A stretch of 64,000 bases of DNA from Bugula neritina (taxonomy: Eukaryota; Bryozoa; Gymnolaemata; Cheilostomatida; Bugulidae): the NCBI GenBank assembly GCA_964035545.1, contig OZ037769.1:3926929-3990928 (forward strand), in the 5' to 3' direction. The position numbers were made by a program, and so were the translations under genes. Under the pieces are notes generated by a model. It was not told the origin of the DNA and did not search any database. It saw nothing but the letters and a program-made list of their open reading frames with translations. Shown piece after piece: positions 62,700 to 64,000 of this stretch. Each line of letters starts with the position of its first letter. Position 1 is the stretch's first letter.

Positions 62700-64000
62700 T
62701 CTATTATATTTTAGACTAAGATTCAAGAATATATCAAAGTTTCTAAGTATGTGTTATAAGTTAAATTTTTCTAATGCTTACGGTTTGGGTCCCAGAATGG
62801 AGCTCTCTATGTAATGCATGCATCTCTAATTACTATACAGTAATACTGCTTAAATATTGTTGCATCATATCATGGCAAGGTTTTTATATTTTCCAATGTT
62901 TTGCTCTAATGGTGCTTGTTTTCTGCACTTTGTAAGAATACACATTTTATTCTTAAGCTAAGATAAACACTTCGAATTTTTTAAGAACCAATCTGGTTCA
63001 AAGAATTAGATCCCTGAAACGTAAATGTTATTACGACCATCACTATTTAAGTATTTATGAAAAGTTTTATTTTTTAAAACTAATATTAACATTGTAAAAT
63101 TCTTGTTATAAAAGAACTTTTTTAAATTTTTAGCTTCTCAAACTACTGATATATGTCTGTATAGGTTATTGGCTAGGTACGTAAAATCCATGTGCATATC
63201 TACTGCATATACACACTAATTAAAAGGTTTAACAATTAGCTTCAAGCAGAGCTTTTCTCACATCATAATTCTGGCCTCCTTGAGAACTTTTAATTTTTAT
63301 ATATAAATTCATTAAATTGCTCTGTTTTTTTTTAAATTTTTGTAATTGTGTATGACTTTGTCATCTACATGTTGAAATATAAACATCTTACTATAGATAA
63401 AGTTTTCATTTGCTCTCATCTTAACTATAAGCATGTAAAACAAGCTATACAAATTGTTGTCATGGCATTTGTTTTTTAGCTTTAGTATTTGACTTCATCT
63501 ATAGACATAACTTTGATATATATAGTAACAGAAAAAATTTCAACTTTTAATTATACTGCTTATATATACCACTAGTTAAAAAATAAAACCTTAATATATA
63601 AAATGGTATATATAACATAAATTTTAGTCATGACCAATAGATAGTAATGCATATTTTTCAGTAAAACTGTCTTCTTGTATATAGCAGTTAAGGTGCAAAT
63701 ACTGTCCTGGTGCATTCTTAATGTATAGCTATAAGGAATAGCTGCCAATAGGGGGTGTTTATTATTTACCCAAGACAGAATATGTTTGTTACAAACCCAT
63801 AAAATAGGGTGAGAACTTAGGCTAAAGGATTGTAATTTAGATGTCCTTTGTTTTTACCACATTCCAAAAAGTGTTAAATGGCAAACCTGAAAACAAATGA
63901 TAAATTAAACAGCAAACAAAATAATTAAAGTTAATAAATAATACAATAAACTGTTTGGCAAACTGAATGAAAACTCAAGCGAGTAAACTAAAGGGCGTTT
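62700..64000. other. AT-rich intergenic DNA
   Basis: Upstream flank of the polyprotein gene. No exon, RNA gene or repeat family was recognised on either strand. Confidence 0.5.

Overview
The window is nuclear DNA of an animal. It is AT-rich, and its genes are split into many short exons by long GT-AG introns. The standard code fits every exon joined here. tRNA-derived SINEs and tandem repeats lie in the introns. The gene content (OXR1/NCOA7-type TLDc protein, BLOC1S5, PGM3, NDUFS4, MLH1, TTC32, LYSMD3/4, HDAC11) is bilaterian. A marine invertebrate, perhaps a lophotrochozoan such as a mollusc or bryozoan, is a guess; nothing seen fixes the phylum. Exon models were built by hand, checking splice dinucleotides, reading phase and family motifs.

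Layout. 1175-14078 (+): a LysM-GRAM-TLDc protein, 14 exons, about 862 aa, with a TATA/CCAAT promoter. 15382-16407 (-): a BLOC1S5-like protein, 4 exons. 18119-24064 (+): PGM3, 13 exons, 544 aa. 24747-26102 (-): NDUFS4, first exon not found. 27274-35362 (+): MLH1, 16 exons, 696 aa. 36200-about 38039 (+): TTC32-like. 38834-41672 (-): LYSMD3/4-like membrane protein. 44708-50178 (+): HDAC11, 9 exons, 343 aa. 51110-62612 (-): a secreted repeat polyprotein that I do not recognise.

The first eight genes are mostly housekeeping genes of unrelated function (vesicle and lysosome biology, hexosamine synthesis, complex I, mismatch repair, deacylation). Three pairs are divergent: BLOC1S5/PGM3, NDUFS4/MLH1 and LYSMD/HDAC11. 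The space between each pair, and the 5' side of TTC32, holds an unusual kilobase-scale AT-rich low-complexity sequence. The two genes with a clear TATA box lack it.

The most striking locus is the last. The precursor has a signal peptide, an acidic pro-region and ten tandem cationic modules. Each module is one exon with phase-1 introns on both sides, and each has a Cys-x5-Cys pair. Nine modules end in Gly-Lys-Arg and the tenth ends in Gly before the stop, so all ten look built for dibasic cleavage and C-terminal amidation. Five 159-nt module exons read identical to one another, and their introns are near-identical too. This looks like a recently expanded precursor of amphipathic, probably antimicrobial, peptides; function is inferred only from composition and architecture.
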